This document shows, piece by piece, positions 16,998 through 24,349 of a stretch of DNA of 64,000 nucleotides. This stretch comes from Methanoregula sp. UBA64 (GTDB lineage Archaea > Halobacteriota > Methanomicrobia > Methanomicrobiales > Methanospirillaceae). Position numbers and translations under genes: made by a program. The notes below the pieces were generated by a model. That model made no database searches, had not been told where the DNA came from, and worked only from the letters and a program-made list of their open reading frames with translations. Where the stretch lies: NCBI RefSeq assembly GCF_002502735.1, contig NZ_DAQC01000001.1, forward strand, positions 737,229 to 801,228, given 5' to 3'. Position 1 is the stretch's first letter; each line of letters starts with the position of its first letter.

Positions 16998-17011
16998 CTA
17001 TTTATATATAG
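16998..17011 (-). promoter_or_regulatory. TATA box of the winged-helix gene
   Basis: The minus-strand reading TATATATAAATAGG is a clear archaeal TATA element. It would place transcription start about 25 bases downstream, near 16975-16980, so the leader of the winged-helix gene is very short. Confidence 0.55.
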
Positions 17012-17177
17012 CGGACGATACAGGTTAAATTTATGGTTATTTAGGCAACAGCGGCCTTATTCTGACCAGAAACTATTTAATTCGGCCAGATTTTGCGCAG
17101 ATTGCATCCGGCCCCGTAAACGGCCGGGTTTTCATGTTTATTAACAAAAATCCCTGAAATTAAAAAAAGGACGGAAT

Positions 17178-19022
17178 TTAAGGCTGCTGCACCGGAGCAT
17201 CGCCGATCTTCTTGATCAGGGCATCGAGCACAACTTCCCGCATACCTTCCACGAACTTGATGCTGCCGACCACCAGGTGGCCGCCGCCGGAGATCCCGCC
17301 GCCGGGGATCTCGTTGTGCAGGTCCCGCACCATACGGGGGATGTTCATGTGCACGCCCCGGGACCGCAGGACCGCAAAGTCCGGGCCAAACCCGATGGTG
17401 ACCACCGGTTTTCCCTCGTTCTGCTTGCAGAGGATGTCGTGGACCTCCCCCGAGGTCTTCCCCGGCGGGGGGAAGGTGAACTTGTGGGCGTGGATCTCCA
17501 CGTCGATTAAGAACAGGTGGGCTGCATTGGGCAGCACACGGGAGACGACATGGGGCATGCAGGCGCTCATCTGGTCTTCGATCATTGCATTTGCGCCTTC
17601 GACCAGGAGGCCGACCAGTTTCTCGTGGCGCTCCCGGTTCCCGAGAAGGTTAAGAATGTCTTTTACGATCTCCCTGCCGTCATTGAACCGGAGCCAGAAC
17701 TGCTCGTAGTCGAGCGCAAGGGCAATATTCTTGCAGGCCTGCTCGGAGTACTGGTCGCGGATAAGGGCGAGGTAGAGGGCACGTTCCGGTGCTTCGCTCC
17801 GGTCGCCCACACCGGCAATCGCCGGGAGATGTTTGATCAGGGGTTCGACCCGGGGGTTGATGAGCCGGGCCACTTCGGTCCCGAGCATCCCGGCAGTTAC
17901 GCCAAAGTCCCCTCCCACATGGTAGGGGTTGACGTGGCCGACCAGGTACTTGTCGATGGTGGCATCCGGGTGGTGGTGGTCGATCACGACAAAGGGAATG
18001 TCGTACACGCTCGCGATCTTGTACGAGGCTTCGTCTTCCTCGGTGGAACCATTATCGGTGAGGATCACTAAGGGCATCTTCTGGCCGAACCGGGCATGGT
18101 CCTTTAAGGCGAAATCGAGGTCACGGGTGATATCCTCGATCTCGTAGAAAGGTGCCTTTGACGGGGCACGCTTGAAGAGGAAATAGTCGGCATCGAAGTC
18201 CCCGCCGGACTCTTTGATGAGCGAAACTACTGCCTGCTCGATGGCAACCGCCGAGCAGATACCGTCTGCATCCGCATGGTGCCGGAGGATGATGGGCTGG
18301 GCGGTAAAGATAGCTTTCCTGATGATCTTTGCTACCTTGCGCATCTCGGGCATGAGGGCGTCAAGCACATCGCTTTTCACGAGCGGCTTGATGATCTCGG
18401 GTTCCGCCCTGGCATCGAGCGCCTGCTCTATCCTCGTCCTCACGGCTCCCTCCTCGTCACCGGCCAGCGCAGAGACGGCATCGGCTTCGATCTGGAGCTG
18501 GTTGTTGCGCATCATGACTTCGCCGATGACCTTGACAATCATGTTGAGCTCGATCTCCGGGTAGGCCCGGACACCGGCTTCGACAAAGGCAGCGACGTTC
18601 TGGGTGCCGGATTCGTCGACGATGGTAAAGATGGTCGGGCCGCTCGTCTGCTTGATCTGGGCAACCTCGCCTTCAATGGCAACGGTCTTTCCCTGCTTTG
18701 TCTTAAGATCGGCGATCCGCACGGTCGTCGACGTCCGCTCGATCTGCTGGACCTGGTAGATCTGGATCAGCATCTCTTCGAGGTCGATGTTGCCGTTCGG
18801 CCGGATCTGGCGGACCCTCACAAGGACGCTGTCCTTTTCCTTGTGCTCGGCCTTGACGCTTGTCTTGTGCACGAGGCCCTTGATCCGGTCGTTGAGCTGG
18901 ACAAACATCCCGAAAGTTGCAAAGCCCTGGACCTTGCCGAGGTAGGTCTTACCCTCCTCCACATCGGACAGGTCGCAGCCTGCGGCCAGCCGGTAAACAA
19001 TGATATCTGAATCTGATTCCAT
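17178..19022 (-). CDS. DHH-family phosphoesterase with S1 and OB domains (archaeal RecJ-like)
   Basis: A 614-residue cytosolic protein. An S1 RNA-binding domain (about residues 15-75, GKTYLGKVQGFATFGMFVQL) and an OB-fold (about 110-185) precede a DHH catalytic core with HHADADGICSA and VVIDHHHPDA (metal-binding His/Asp residues), and a C-terminal DHHA1 domain with GGGISGGGHLVVGS. This order is that of archaeal RecJ-like nucleases, which associate with the replication GINS complex or act on RNA. The frame continues upstream to a GTG-less region, but the ATG at 19022 (MESDSD) gives the normal N-terminus. It stands alone, with an AT-rich 5' region. Confidence 0.92.
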   Translation of the reverse strand: MESDSDIIVYRLAAGCDLSDVEEGKTYLGKVQGFATFGMFVQLNDRIKGLVHKTSVKAEHKEKDSVLVRVRQIRPNGNIDLEEMLIQIYQVQQIERTSTTVRIADLKTKQGKTVAIEGEVAQIKQTSGPTIFTIVDESGTQNVAAFVEAGVRAYPEIELNMIVKVIGEVMMRNNQLQIEADAVSALAGDEEGAVRTRIEQALDARAEPEIIKPLVKSDVLDALMPEMRKVAKIIRKAIFTAQPIILRHHADADGICSAVAIEQAVVSLIKESGGDFDADYFLFKRAPSKAPFYEIEDITRDLDFALKDHARFGQKMPLVILTDNGSTEEDEASYKIASVYDIPFVVIDHHHPDATIDKYLVGHVNPYHVGGDFGVTAGMLGTEVARLINPRVEPLIKHLPAIAGVGDRSEAPERALYLALIRDQYSEQACKNIALALDYEQFWLRFNDGREIVKDILNLLGNRERHEKLVGLLVEGANAMIEDQMSACMPHVVSRVLPNAAHLFLIDVEIHAHKFTFPPPGKTSGEVHDILCKQNEGKPVVTIGFGPDFAVLRSRGVHMNIPRMVRDLHNEIPGGGISGGGHLVVGSIKFVEGMREVVLDALIKKIGDAPVQQP

Positions 19023-19204
19023 TTCTCTCTCCACACGCACAGCGAAACGAAACGATATAGAATGCGGCTTATTATTTTCTGGATTTATCGTTCTCCGTCG
19101 GCAGGCACGAATGACGTGCTTGCGTGTACCATGAATGGTTGCGGTAAGGTTATGTTAGTTGTGATGGAGGAGAACCTGTGTCGTATCTTTCAAAATAGTA
19201 AAAA

Positions 19205-19417
19205 TTAAAGGAATGGTGCAAATGTACCGATGTAAACAAAAATTCCAAACATCGCTAAAAAAATCACAATAAATGCTGCAAACGGGAGATAAGGATCATA
19301 CCAGTTTTCAGGAGGATGATCTTTATGGTAATACCAAGAAGATATGGCCCAGTTTCCAAATAGACCTGTAAGCATACCTAATAGCAAACCTGCAAAGAAT
19401 AACAAAAATTGGCCCAT
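19205..19417 (-). CDS. Small two-span membrane protein in an AT-rich patch
   Basis: A 70-residue protein with two helices (FLLFFAGLLLGMLTGLFG and FAAFIVIFLAMFGIFVYIG) joined by a charged loop (YYHKDHPPENW). Its codons are clearly more AT-rich than those of neighbours, suggesting acquisition or low expression. No family is recognised. The neighbouring noncoding DNA is also AT-rich. Confidence 0.55.
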   Translation of the reverse strand: MGQFLLFFAGLLLGMLTGLFGNWAISSWYYHKDHPPENWYDPYLPFAAFIVIFLAMFGIFVYIGTFAPFL

Positions 19418-19732
19418 ATTTAATTAATACAAAATCAATAATAAAAAGATTTTGGGATAATTACGATGAGAAATTTTGTATAAATATACCCTGAATCGTT
19501 CGATGAAAATTCCTTATTTAATGCAGCCCCTACCCCTTGTACATCACAATATGTTCACAGGAGATCAAAATTCAAATATGGTTTTCTAATCGAAAGAAGG
19601 GGAATTTTGGTCTAGTTGAATCCGGAACCCCCCACGCAAAAAACGGGTGTAGCCGTGCCACCCGTTTTTTGTGAAGGGGGGACTGGGGGGCGTCAGCTCG
19701 CTAAATTACCGTAGTAACCAGTAAAAGAGAAT
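19418..19732. other. Intergenic region with AT-rich part and long hairpin
   Basis: No gene is visible. The first 200 bases are AT-rich; the rest holds a long inverted repeat (19628-19681) flanked by runs of C and G. Nothing else can be supported. Confidence 0.5.
19628..19681. repeat. Long imperfect hairpin (C6...AAAAAACGGGTG / CACCCGTTTTTT...G6)
   Basis: Two arms of about 22 bases: CCCCCC-ACG-CAAAAAACGGGTG and CACCCGTTTTTTG-TGAA-GGGGGG, with a nine-base loop. The inner 13 bases pair perfectly. It lies between convergent neighbours (the small membrane gene and the RNase Z gene, both minus strand, so it is upstream of the former and downstream of the latter). A related CGGGTG...CACCCG hairpin occurs at 42245-42269. 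Confidence 0.65.
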
Positions 19733-20671
19733 TCAATCCCGGTACCCGATCTCCAGCATGAACCGGTCCTCCGGTACAATCACATCACCGGAAAACGCAG
19801 ACTTTGCCTCGTTCATATGGGCCGTGGTATCCGTGTACCGCGAACTGATGTGCGTCAGGGCAAGGGTCCTGGCATTTGCAGCTGCCGCCGCCTCCCCGGC
19901 CTGCCGGGCAGTGGCGTGGTAGAACTCGGCGGCACGCTTGATCTCGCTCTCATCGTACGTTGCATCGTGGATCAGAAGATCGGCCTCCTTTGCATGCACC
20001 GCAAGGGTCTGGGAGACCGGCCGGGTATCCCCGGTATACACGATCTTCCGGCCCGGGCGGGGAGTACCCAGGACATCGGACGGGAGTATCTCCCGCTCGG
20101 TGCCGTCCTTTGTGATCCTGATGGTCTCGCCCCGCTGGAGCTTCCCGAAGAGCGGCCCGGGCGGGACGCCGAGTTCGATGGCGTGCTCGCGGTCGAACCG
20201 GCCCGGGCGGGGGTCTTCTTCGAGCACATAGCCAAGCGCCGGCATACCGTGGCTGACCCCGAACACCGTGACCGTGTAACCGTCGAAGCGCACCCACGAG
20301 CCGTCAGCAACCTCCACAGAGTCGAGCGTGAACTTCAGGTTGAATCGTGCAACCTTTTTTACTGTCTCCACGAACTCGTGCACCCAGGTCGGCCCGTAGA
20401 TGGTCAGAGGCTCGGTCCGGCCATTGAAGGACATGGTCTGGACAAGCCCGAAGATCCCGAGGAAATGGTCGGCGTGCCAGTGCGAGACGAAGATCGCATT
20501 GATGGTAAACCCGCACCGGGCCCGCATCATCTGCTGCTGGGCGCCTTCCCCGCAGTCGAAGAGGAGGGTATCGGTACCGCGCCGGACCATGATACAGGAC
20601 GGGTTCCTTGCCGGGGTCGGGAGGGCTCCTGCCGTCCCGAGGAAATAGACCTGGAGGGTCTCGCCGCTCAT
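19733..20671 (-). CDS. rnz: Ribonuclease Z (tRNA 3'-end processing)
   Basis: A 312-residue metallo-beta-lactamase-fold endonuclease that cuts the 3' trailer from tRNA precursors. The metal motif SHWHADHF gives His64, His66, Asp68 and His69; the N-terminal GTAGALPTPARNPSC, VYTGDTRP and the C-terminal LTHISSRY histidine motif complete the RNase Z signature, and the inserted exosite arm (about residues 150-195) is present. The ATG at 20671 overlaps the stop of the upstream isomerase gene (ATGA). Last gene of a four-gene operon from 22768. tRNA genes here lack encoded CCA, in keeping with a need for such processing. Confidence 0.95.
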   Translation of the reverse strand: MSGETLQVYFLGTAGALPTPARNPSCIMVRRGTDTLLFDCGEGAQQQMMRARCGFTINAIFVSHWHADHFLGIFGLVQTMSFNGRTEPLTIYGPTWVHEFVETVKKVARFNLKFTLDSVEVADGSWVRFDGYTVTVFGVSHGMPALGYVLEEDPRPGRFDREHAIELGVPPGPLFGKLQRGETIRITKDGTEREILPSDVLGTPRPGRKIVYTGDTRPVSQTLAVHAKEADLLIHDATYDESEIKRAAEFYHATARQAGEAAAAANARTLALTHISSRYTDTTAHMNEAKSAFSGDVIVPEDRFMLEIGYRD

Positions 20672-21441
20672 ACGAAGCACTCCGTAAAGACCGCGAGACT
20701 CTTTTTTGCCTCTTCGACCGAGCGGCCCTCGACCACGACAACGCCGCTGTACTGTGCGGCAATCGCCTTTCCGGCCCTGTGCCAGTCAATCGTGCCGTCC
20801 CCGAGCGCAAGATGCTCGTCCGATTCCCCGTGGTTGTCGTGGATATGGATATGGTTTGCAGATCCTACGTGCGCGAGGAAATCGGGGACCTTCCCGACCG
20901 TATTCGCATGCCCGAAATCGAACGTCAGGCCGATCCCCTCGATTCCTTCCGCCATTCCCATCAGCTCCCCGCAGTCCCGGCAGAGGAACTCCTTATGGAG
21001 GATCATGTTTTCAAGGCAGGCAAGCACCCCGTATTCAGCCGCACACTTCCCGATCCGGCGCAGGGCCTCCTTCTGGAGCTCCCAGACCTTCTGGGGTACG
21101 AGTTTTCCCGCCGGCGAGAGGTAGCCCGGGTGTATGGTCACCCGGTCGGTCAGGTCTGCCGCGTGTTCAATGCAGACCTCGATCTGCCGGATGGATTCCC
21201 GCCAGATCGGGTCGTTTAAGGTGGCAAGGTTGAGGTCGCCATACGGCGCGTGCACGGTCACACCGAGCCCGGTCGATGCGATTGCCTCTTTAATTTTTTT
21301 TATGTTCTCCGGCTTCTCCAGCCGGTAATTGCCGTCGGCCACGATCTCCCAGCCCGCGTATCCCGCGTCCTTTATCCCATAGACCCAGGATATGTCGTCC
21401 CAGACCTTCGAGGACGAGGAGAAGTAGGCCTTCAGCGTCAT
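20668..21441 (-). CDS. TIM-barrel sugar-phosphate isomerase / AP endonuclease 2-like protein
   Basis: A 257-residue protein of the xylose isomerase-like TIM-barrel superfamily, which includes sugar isomerases and endonuclease IV. Metal-binding positions look conserved: VTVHAPYGDLNL, VTIHPGYLSP, CLENM (Glu), LTFDFGHAN, HIHIHDNHGE, and VVVVEGRS. The substrate is unclear; the spread of His, Glu and Asp fits a three-metal active site. It overlaps both neighbours by ATGA, sitting between the UPF0200 kinase and RNase Z, which suggests tight co-expression, but the pathway is not evident. Confidence 0.82.
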   Translation of the reverse strand: MTLKAYFSSSSKVWDDISWVYGIKDAGYAGWEIVADGNYRLEKPENIKKIKEAIASTGLGVTVHAPYGDLNLATLNDPIWRESIRQIEVCIEHAADLTDRVTIHPGYLSPAGKLVPQKVWELQKEALRRIGKCAAEYGVLACLENMILHKEFLCRDCGELMGMAEGIEGIGLTFDFGHANTVGKVPDFLAHVGSANHIHIHDNHGESDEHLALGDGTIDWHRAGKAIAAQYSGVVVVEGRSVEEAKKSLAVFTECFV

Positions 21442-21986
21442 GGCTCCTGCTCCAGCGCCCGGATAAACCCGGTCACCTTTGTCGTGAACTCTTCGAGCGT
21501 ACCGTCGTTGTTGATCCGCACGTCGGCCAGTGCAAGGGCACGCGCGAGTCCCCAGCCCTTCTCGCGCTCGTCGCGGGTCTTGAGCCCCTCGGCAGAACCC
21601 ACATCGTCGCTCCGCTTGCGCTCGCGGAGCCGTTCGAGGCGTATCTCAAACGAGGTCTCGATTGCAACGAGCCTAAAACCCGGGAAGTGCTCCTTAAAGA
21701 CCCTGACCTCTGCATCCCCCCGGATCCCGTCTACAAGGACGAGCGGGGCATCCTGCTTTTTTAGTAAGTCCACGCAGAGGATCGCAATCGCGTCCATGCC
21801 GTGCTCGGCCCGGAGCCGGTTTGCCGTTGCCCCGAGGTTTGCATCGGTCGGGGGAAGACCCGCCTCTTTTACGGCATTCCTGATCACGTCGCCCATGACC
21901 ACGACCGGGATGCCAAGGCTCGCGGCTATCCGGGAAAATTCTCCCTTGCCGCTCGCGGGAAGCCCCACAACCCCGAACACCTTCAT
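21438..21986 (-). CDS. UPF0200-family nucleotide kinase
   Basis: A 182-residue P-loop protein similar to adenylate and dephospho-CoA kinases. The Walker A motif GLPASGKGEF is near residue 10, a lid-like region RLERLRERKRSDD at about 114-126, and INNDGTLEEF near the C-terminus matches the final strand of the dephospho-CoA kinase fold. It belongs to the archaeal UPF0200 group, whose true substrate is not settled. ATGA overlaps connect it to the radical SAM gene upstream and the isomerase downstream. It is cytosolic. Confidence 0.85.
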   Translation of the reverse strand: MKVFGVVGLPASGKGEFSRIAASLGIPVVVMGDVIRNAVKEAGLPPTDANLGATANRLRAEHGMDAIAILCVDLLKKQDAPLVLVDGIRGDAEVRVFKEHFPGFRLVAIETSFEIRLERLRERKRSDDVGSAEGLKTRDEREKGWGLARALALADVRINNDGTLEEFTTKVTGFIRALEQEP

Positions 21987-22768
21987 AACAGGTACCTCCG
22001 GTTATAGGGGATCTCCCCGCCGTCCCGGGTCCGGATCCGGACATCCCGTTTGAGCCCGTCGGCAATTTTTTTAATCTCTGGTAGCGTCATGGGGGTGTAC
22101 TGCCCGATGGTCTCCCATCTCTTTAGGATATATGCGCTGGTGTTCTCTGCCCCGCCCGGGACCATCGGGATCTTGTGCTCTCCCTGCTGGAGGACGAGGG
22201 GTATATCGGCAACCTTACGCGAAATCTCCTGTAAGTATTTTGCATTCTCATAAAATACGGTTACTACGATCTCGAGTTCTGCAAGCGTCCCGTTCCGGAA
22301 CGCTTCCCGTGCAGCCTCTGTCGACTGCATGACATTTTTTGCATAGTTTTCCACGGCCGCACCGTCCTGTGCGCCGGAGAATCCCTCCCACTGCGTCTTG
22401 TAATCGATCGCGATCCGGTCGATGAGCCGCTCGGCAAGAAGGGCCCTGATGGTATCAGGAAAGGCGCCGTTTGTCTGGAGGCCCGTGGCAAGCCCGTGTT
22501 TCTGTGCGGCACGGGCAAGGCACAGGAGCGCCTCTTTCTGGAGGGTCGGCTCCCCGCCCGAGAAGACCACACCGCTCACGGCAATTTTCGAGCCCTCGAT
22601 GAGCCGGATAACCTCGTCTGTATCCCGGTAGTCCTCGCCGCCGAAGATCGCGGCGTTCTGGCAGTAGGAGCACCGTAGGGGGCAGCCCCGGAAAAAGACG
22701 GTGCAGACCGCCCGGCCCCGCCAGTCTACCGTGGAGAGCGGAACAAAGCCGCCAAAATTGACCCTGAT
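21983..22768 (-). CDS. Radical SAM activating enzyme, NrdG2-like (apparent ATC start)
   Basis: A radical SAM protein of about 261 residues like the activases of anaerobic ribonucleoside-triphosphate reductase. The cluster motif GCPLRCSYCQN (CxxxCxxC) is at about residues 30-40, followed by VVFSGGEPTLQ, a SAM-binding element. The N-terminus reads VNFGGFVPLSTVDW as in this family. There is no ATG, GTG or TTG between the upstream in-frame stop (TAA, about 22793) and the cysteine motif; a GTG inside the protein (22579) would remove the cluster site. After GGTGAT and three bases the frame reads ATC-AGG-GTC-AAT, so ATC is the apparent start. It heads the four-gene ATGA-linked operon. Confidence 0.85.
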   Translation of the reverse strand: MRVNFGGFVPLSTVDWRGRAVCTVFFRGCPLRCSYCQNAAIFGGEDYRDTDEVIRLIEGSKIAVSGVVFSGGEPTLQKEALLCLARAAQKHGLATGLQTNGAFPDTIRALLAERLIDRIAIDYKTQWEGFSGAQDGAAVENYAKNVMQSTEAAREAFRNGTLAELEIVVTVFYENAKYLQEISRKVADIPLVLQQGEHKIPMVPGGAENTSAYILKRWETIGQYTPMTLPEIKKIADGLKRDVRIRTRDGGEIPYNRRYLL

Positions 22769-22798
22769 AGCATCACCGTTACGGATTATTGGGGATTA

Positions 22799-22808
22799 CC
22801 TTATTTAG
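22799..22808 (-). promoter_or_regulatory. TATA-like box upstream of the radical SAM operon
   Basis: The minus-strand sequence CTAAATAAGG sits about 25 bases before the GGTGAT site (22772-22777), which would give a leader of about ten bases. The arrangement mirrors that of the ParA-like gene. Confidence 0.4.
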
Positions 22809-22864
22809 TGCATTTGCATCGGAACCGGTACCGGCCGACACGGGTGCACGGGAAAAAAAGGAAT

Positions 22865-24142
22865 TTAGAATTTGAAGTGCCGGTTGACGATCTTGATGGC
22901 GCAGAAGTCCCCGCACATGGTGCAGCCGTCGGTATCTGCGGGCATCCGCTCGTTACGGATCTTCCGTGCGCGGGCCGGGTTCATGGCAACCGCAAACTGG
23001 CGGTTCCAGTCAAGGTCGCGGCGGGCGTGGCCCATTTCGAGGTCGGCGGCCCGGGTCTTTTTGAGCTTGACCATGTCGCCAACGTGTGCGGCAATCCGCG
23101 AGCTCATAACTCCCTCGTATACCTCTTCGGGGGTCGGGAGGGCAAGGTGCTCGGCAGGGGTAACGTAGCAGATGAAGTCGGCACCAAGGGAAGACGATAT
23201 GGCGGCACCGATGGCGGCCACCCGGTCGTCGTAGCCCGGTGCAATGTCGGTCACAATGGGGCCGAGCATGTAGAACGGCTTGTTGTTCGTGACCCGCTTC
23301 ATGAGCTGGACGTTTGTCGCGATCTCATCGATCGGGACATGGCCCGGACCTTCGACAATCACCTGGATGCCTTGTGCGTGCGCTTTATCGGCAAGCTCGG
23401 CGTTGATGAGGAGCTCCTGAATGCCGGCCCGGTCGGTTGCATCGTGGATGGCGCCGGCCCGCATGCCGTTCCCCATCGAGAGGGTGACCTCATGCTCTTT
23501 CATAATCTCCATGAGGTAGTCGAACTCTGAATAAAGCGGGTTCTCCTTCTCGTTGTGGAGCATCCATGCGGTCATGAATGCCCCTCCTCTCGATACCAGC
23601 CCGCAGTGCCGGCCCTGGTTTTTAAGTCTCTTGACCGTCTCCCAGTTGATGCCGGTGTGGATTGCCATGAAGTTCGTACCGAGCTTGGCCTGCTCGGCCG
23701 TGATCCGGAAGAGGTCGTCCTCTTTCATGTTGACAACGGCGCCGTCCTTTTTCACGGCCTCGATGAAGGCCTGGTAGAGCGGGACGCATCCCACGGAAAG
23801 CGTGGTGTTTGCGATCACCTGTTTACGGATCTCGACAAAGTCACCGCCGGTGGAGAGCTCCATTAAAGTGTCGGCACCCGCAAGCTCGGCCTGCCGCGCC
23901 TTCTCGACCTCTTCGGGAATATTGACAATATCGGTGGAGGTCCCGATGGAGGCGTTCACCTTGGTGCGCAGGCCCTCGCCGATACCGCAGATCTTGACCT
24001 TGCGGTAGGGGGAGACCGGGATAACAATGTGGCCCTCGGCAACGCCGCGCCGCACAAAGTCCTCGGTCACGCCTTCGGCTTTTGCGACCTGTTTCATCTC
24101 GTCGGTTACGATGCCGTTCCGGGCATCATCTATGATACTCAT
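22865..24142 (-). CDS. thiC: Phosphomethylpyrimidine synthase ThiC
   Basis: A 425-residue radical SAM enzyme that rearranges aminoimidazole ribotide into hydroxymethylpyrimidine phosphate for thiamine synthesis. Signatures include NASIGTSTDIVNIPEEVEK, MELSTGGDF, EGPGHVPIDEI and MLGPIVTDIAPGYDDR. The C-terminal cluster reads CTMCGDFC (CxxCxxxC), one residue shorter than the bacterial CxxCxxxxC; as far as I know this is common in archaeal ThiC. The ATG at 24142 matches the family N-terminus. It lies upstream of the radical SAM operon with a 96-base gap. No TPP riboswitch is visible in its leader; a dyad around a TATA element at 24206-24222 may be its promoter/operator. Confidence 0.95.
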   Translation of the reverse strand: MSIIDDARNGIVTDEMKQVAKAEGVTEDFVRRGVAEGHIVIPVSPYRKVKICGIGEGLRTKVNASIGTSTDIVNIPEEVEKARQAELAGADTLMELSTGGDFVEIRKQVIANTTLSVGCVPLYQAFIEAVKKDGAVVNMKEDDLFRITAEQAKLGTNFMAIHTGINWETVKRLKNQGRHCGLVSRGGAFMTAWMLHNEKENPLYSEFDYLMEIMKEHEVTLSMGNGMRAGAIHDATDRAGIQELLINAELADKAHAQGIQVIVEGPGHVPIDEIATNVQLMKRVTNNKPFYMLGPIVTDIAPGYDDRVAAIGAAISSSLGADFICYVTPAEHLALPTPEEVYEGVMSSRIAAHVGDMVKLKKTRAADLEMGHARRDLDWNRQFAVAMNPARARKIRNERMPADTDGCTMCGDFCAIKIVNRHFKF

Positions 24143-24205
24143 ACCTTACCGGTTCCGCAAAAGAGCAGATAAAGGCTCGGTTTTGCCTTTCTGGACGAAA
24201 TATTG

Positions 24206-24222
24206 CTTGTCTATAAAACAAG
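24206..24222. promoter_or_regulatory. TATA element inside a CTTGT...ACAAG dyad (thiC promoter candidate)
   Basis: CTTGTCTATAAAACAAG holds a TATA-like core within a 5-base inverted repeat, 64 bases upstream of the thiC start on the minus strand. A second dyad, GTTTAGGTAAAC (24232-24243), lies just beyond. These could be the promoter and regulator binding sites of thiC, or serve the divergent cdc48 gene. The assignment is by position only. Confidence 0.4.
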
Positions 24223-24349
24223 TAAATTTTAGTTTAGGTAAACAATGAAGCATCAGGGCTGCAGGGCAAAACCGGGGCAGGGATTGTCCGCACGGGTGCA
24301 TTTATGATTTCCCGGCACTATACAAGAGCATAGACTGCACGGGACGCAC

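Noticed and set aside
24143..24349. TPP riboswitch upstream of thiC
   Set aside because: No CUGAGA-type core or matching stems could be found; the region shows only TATA-like and dyad sequences.
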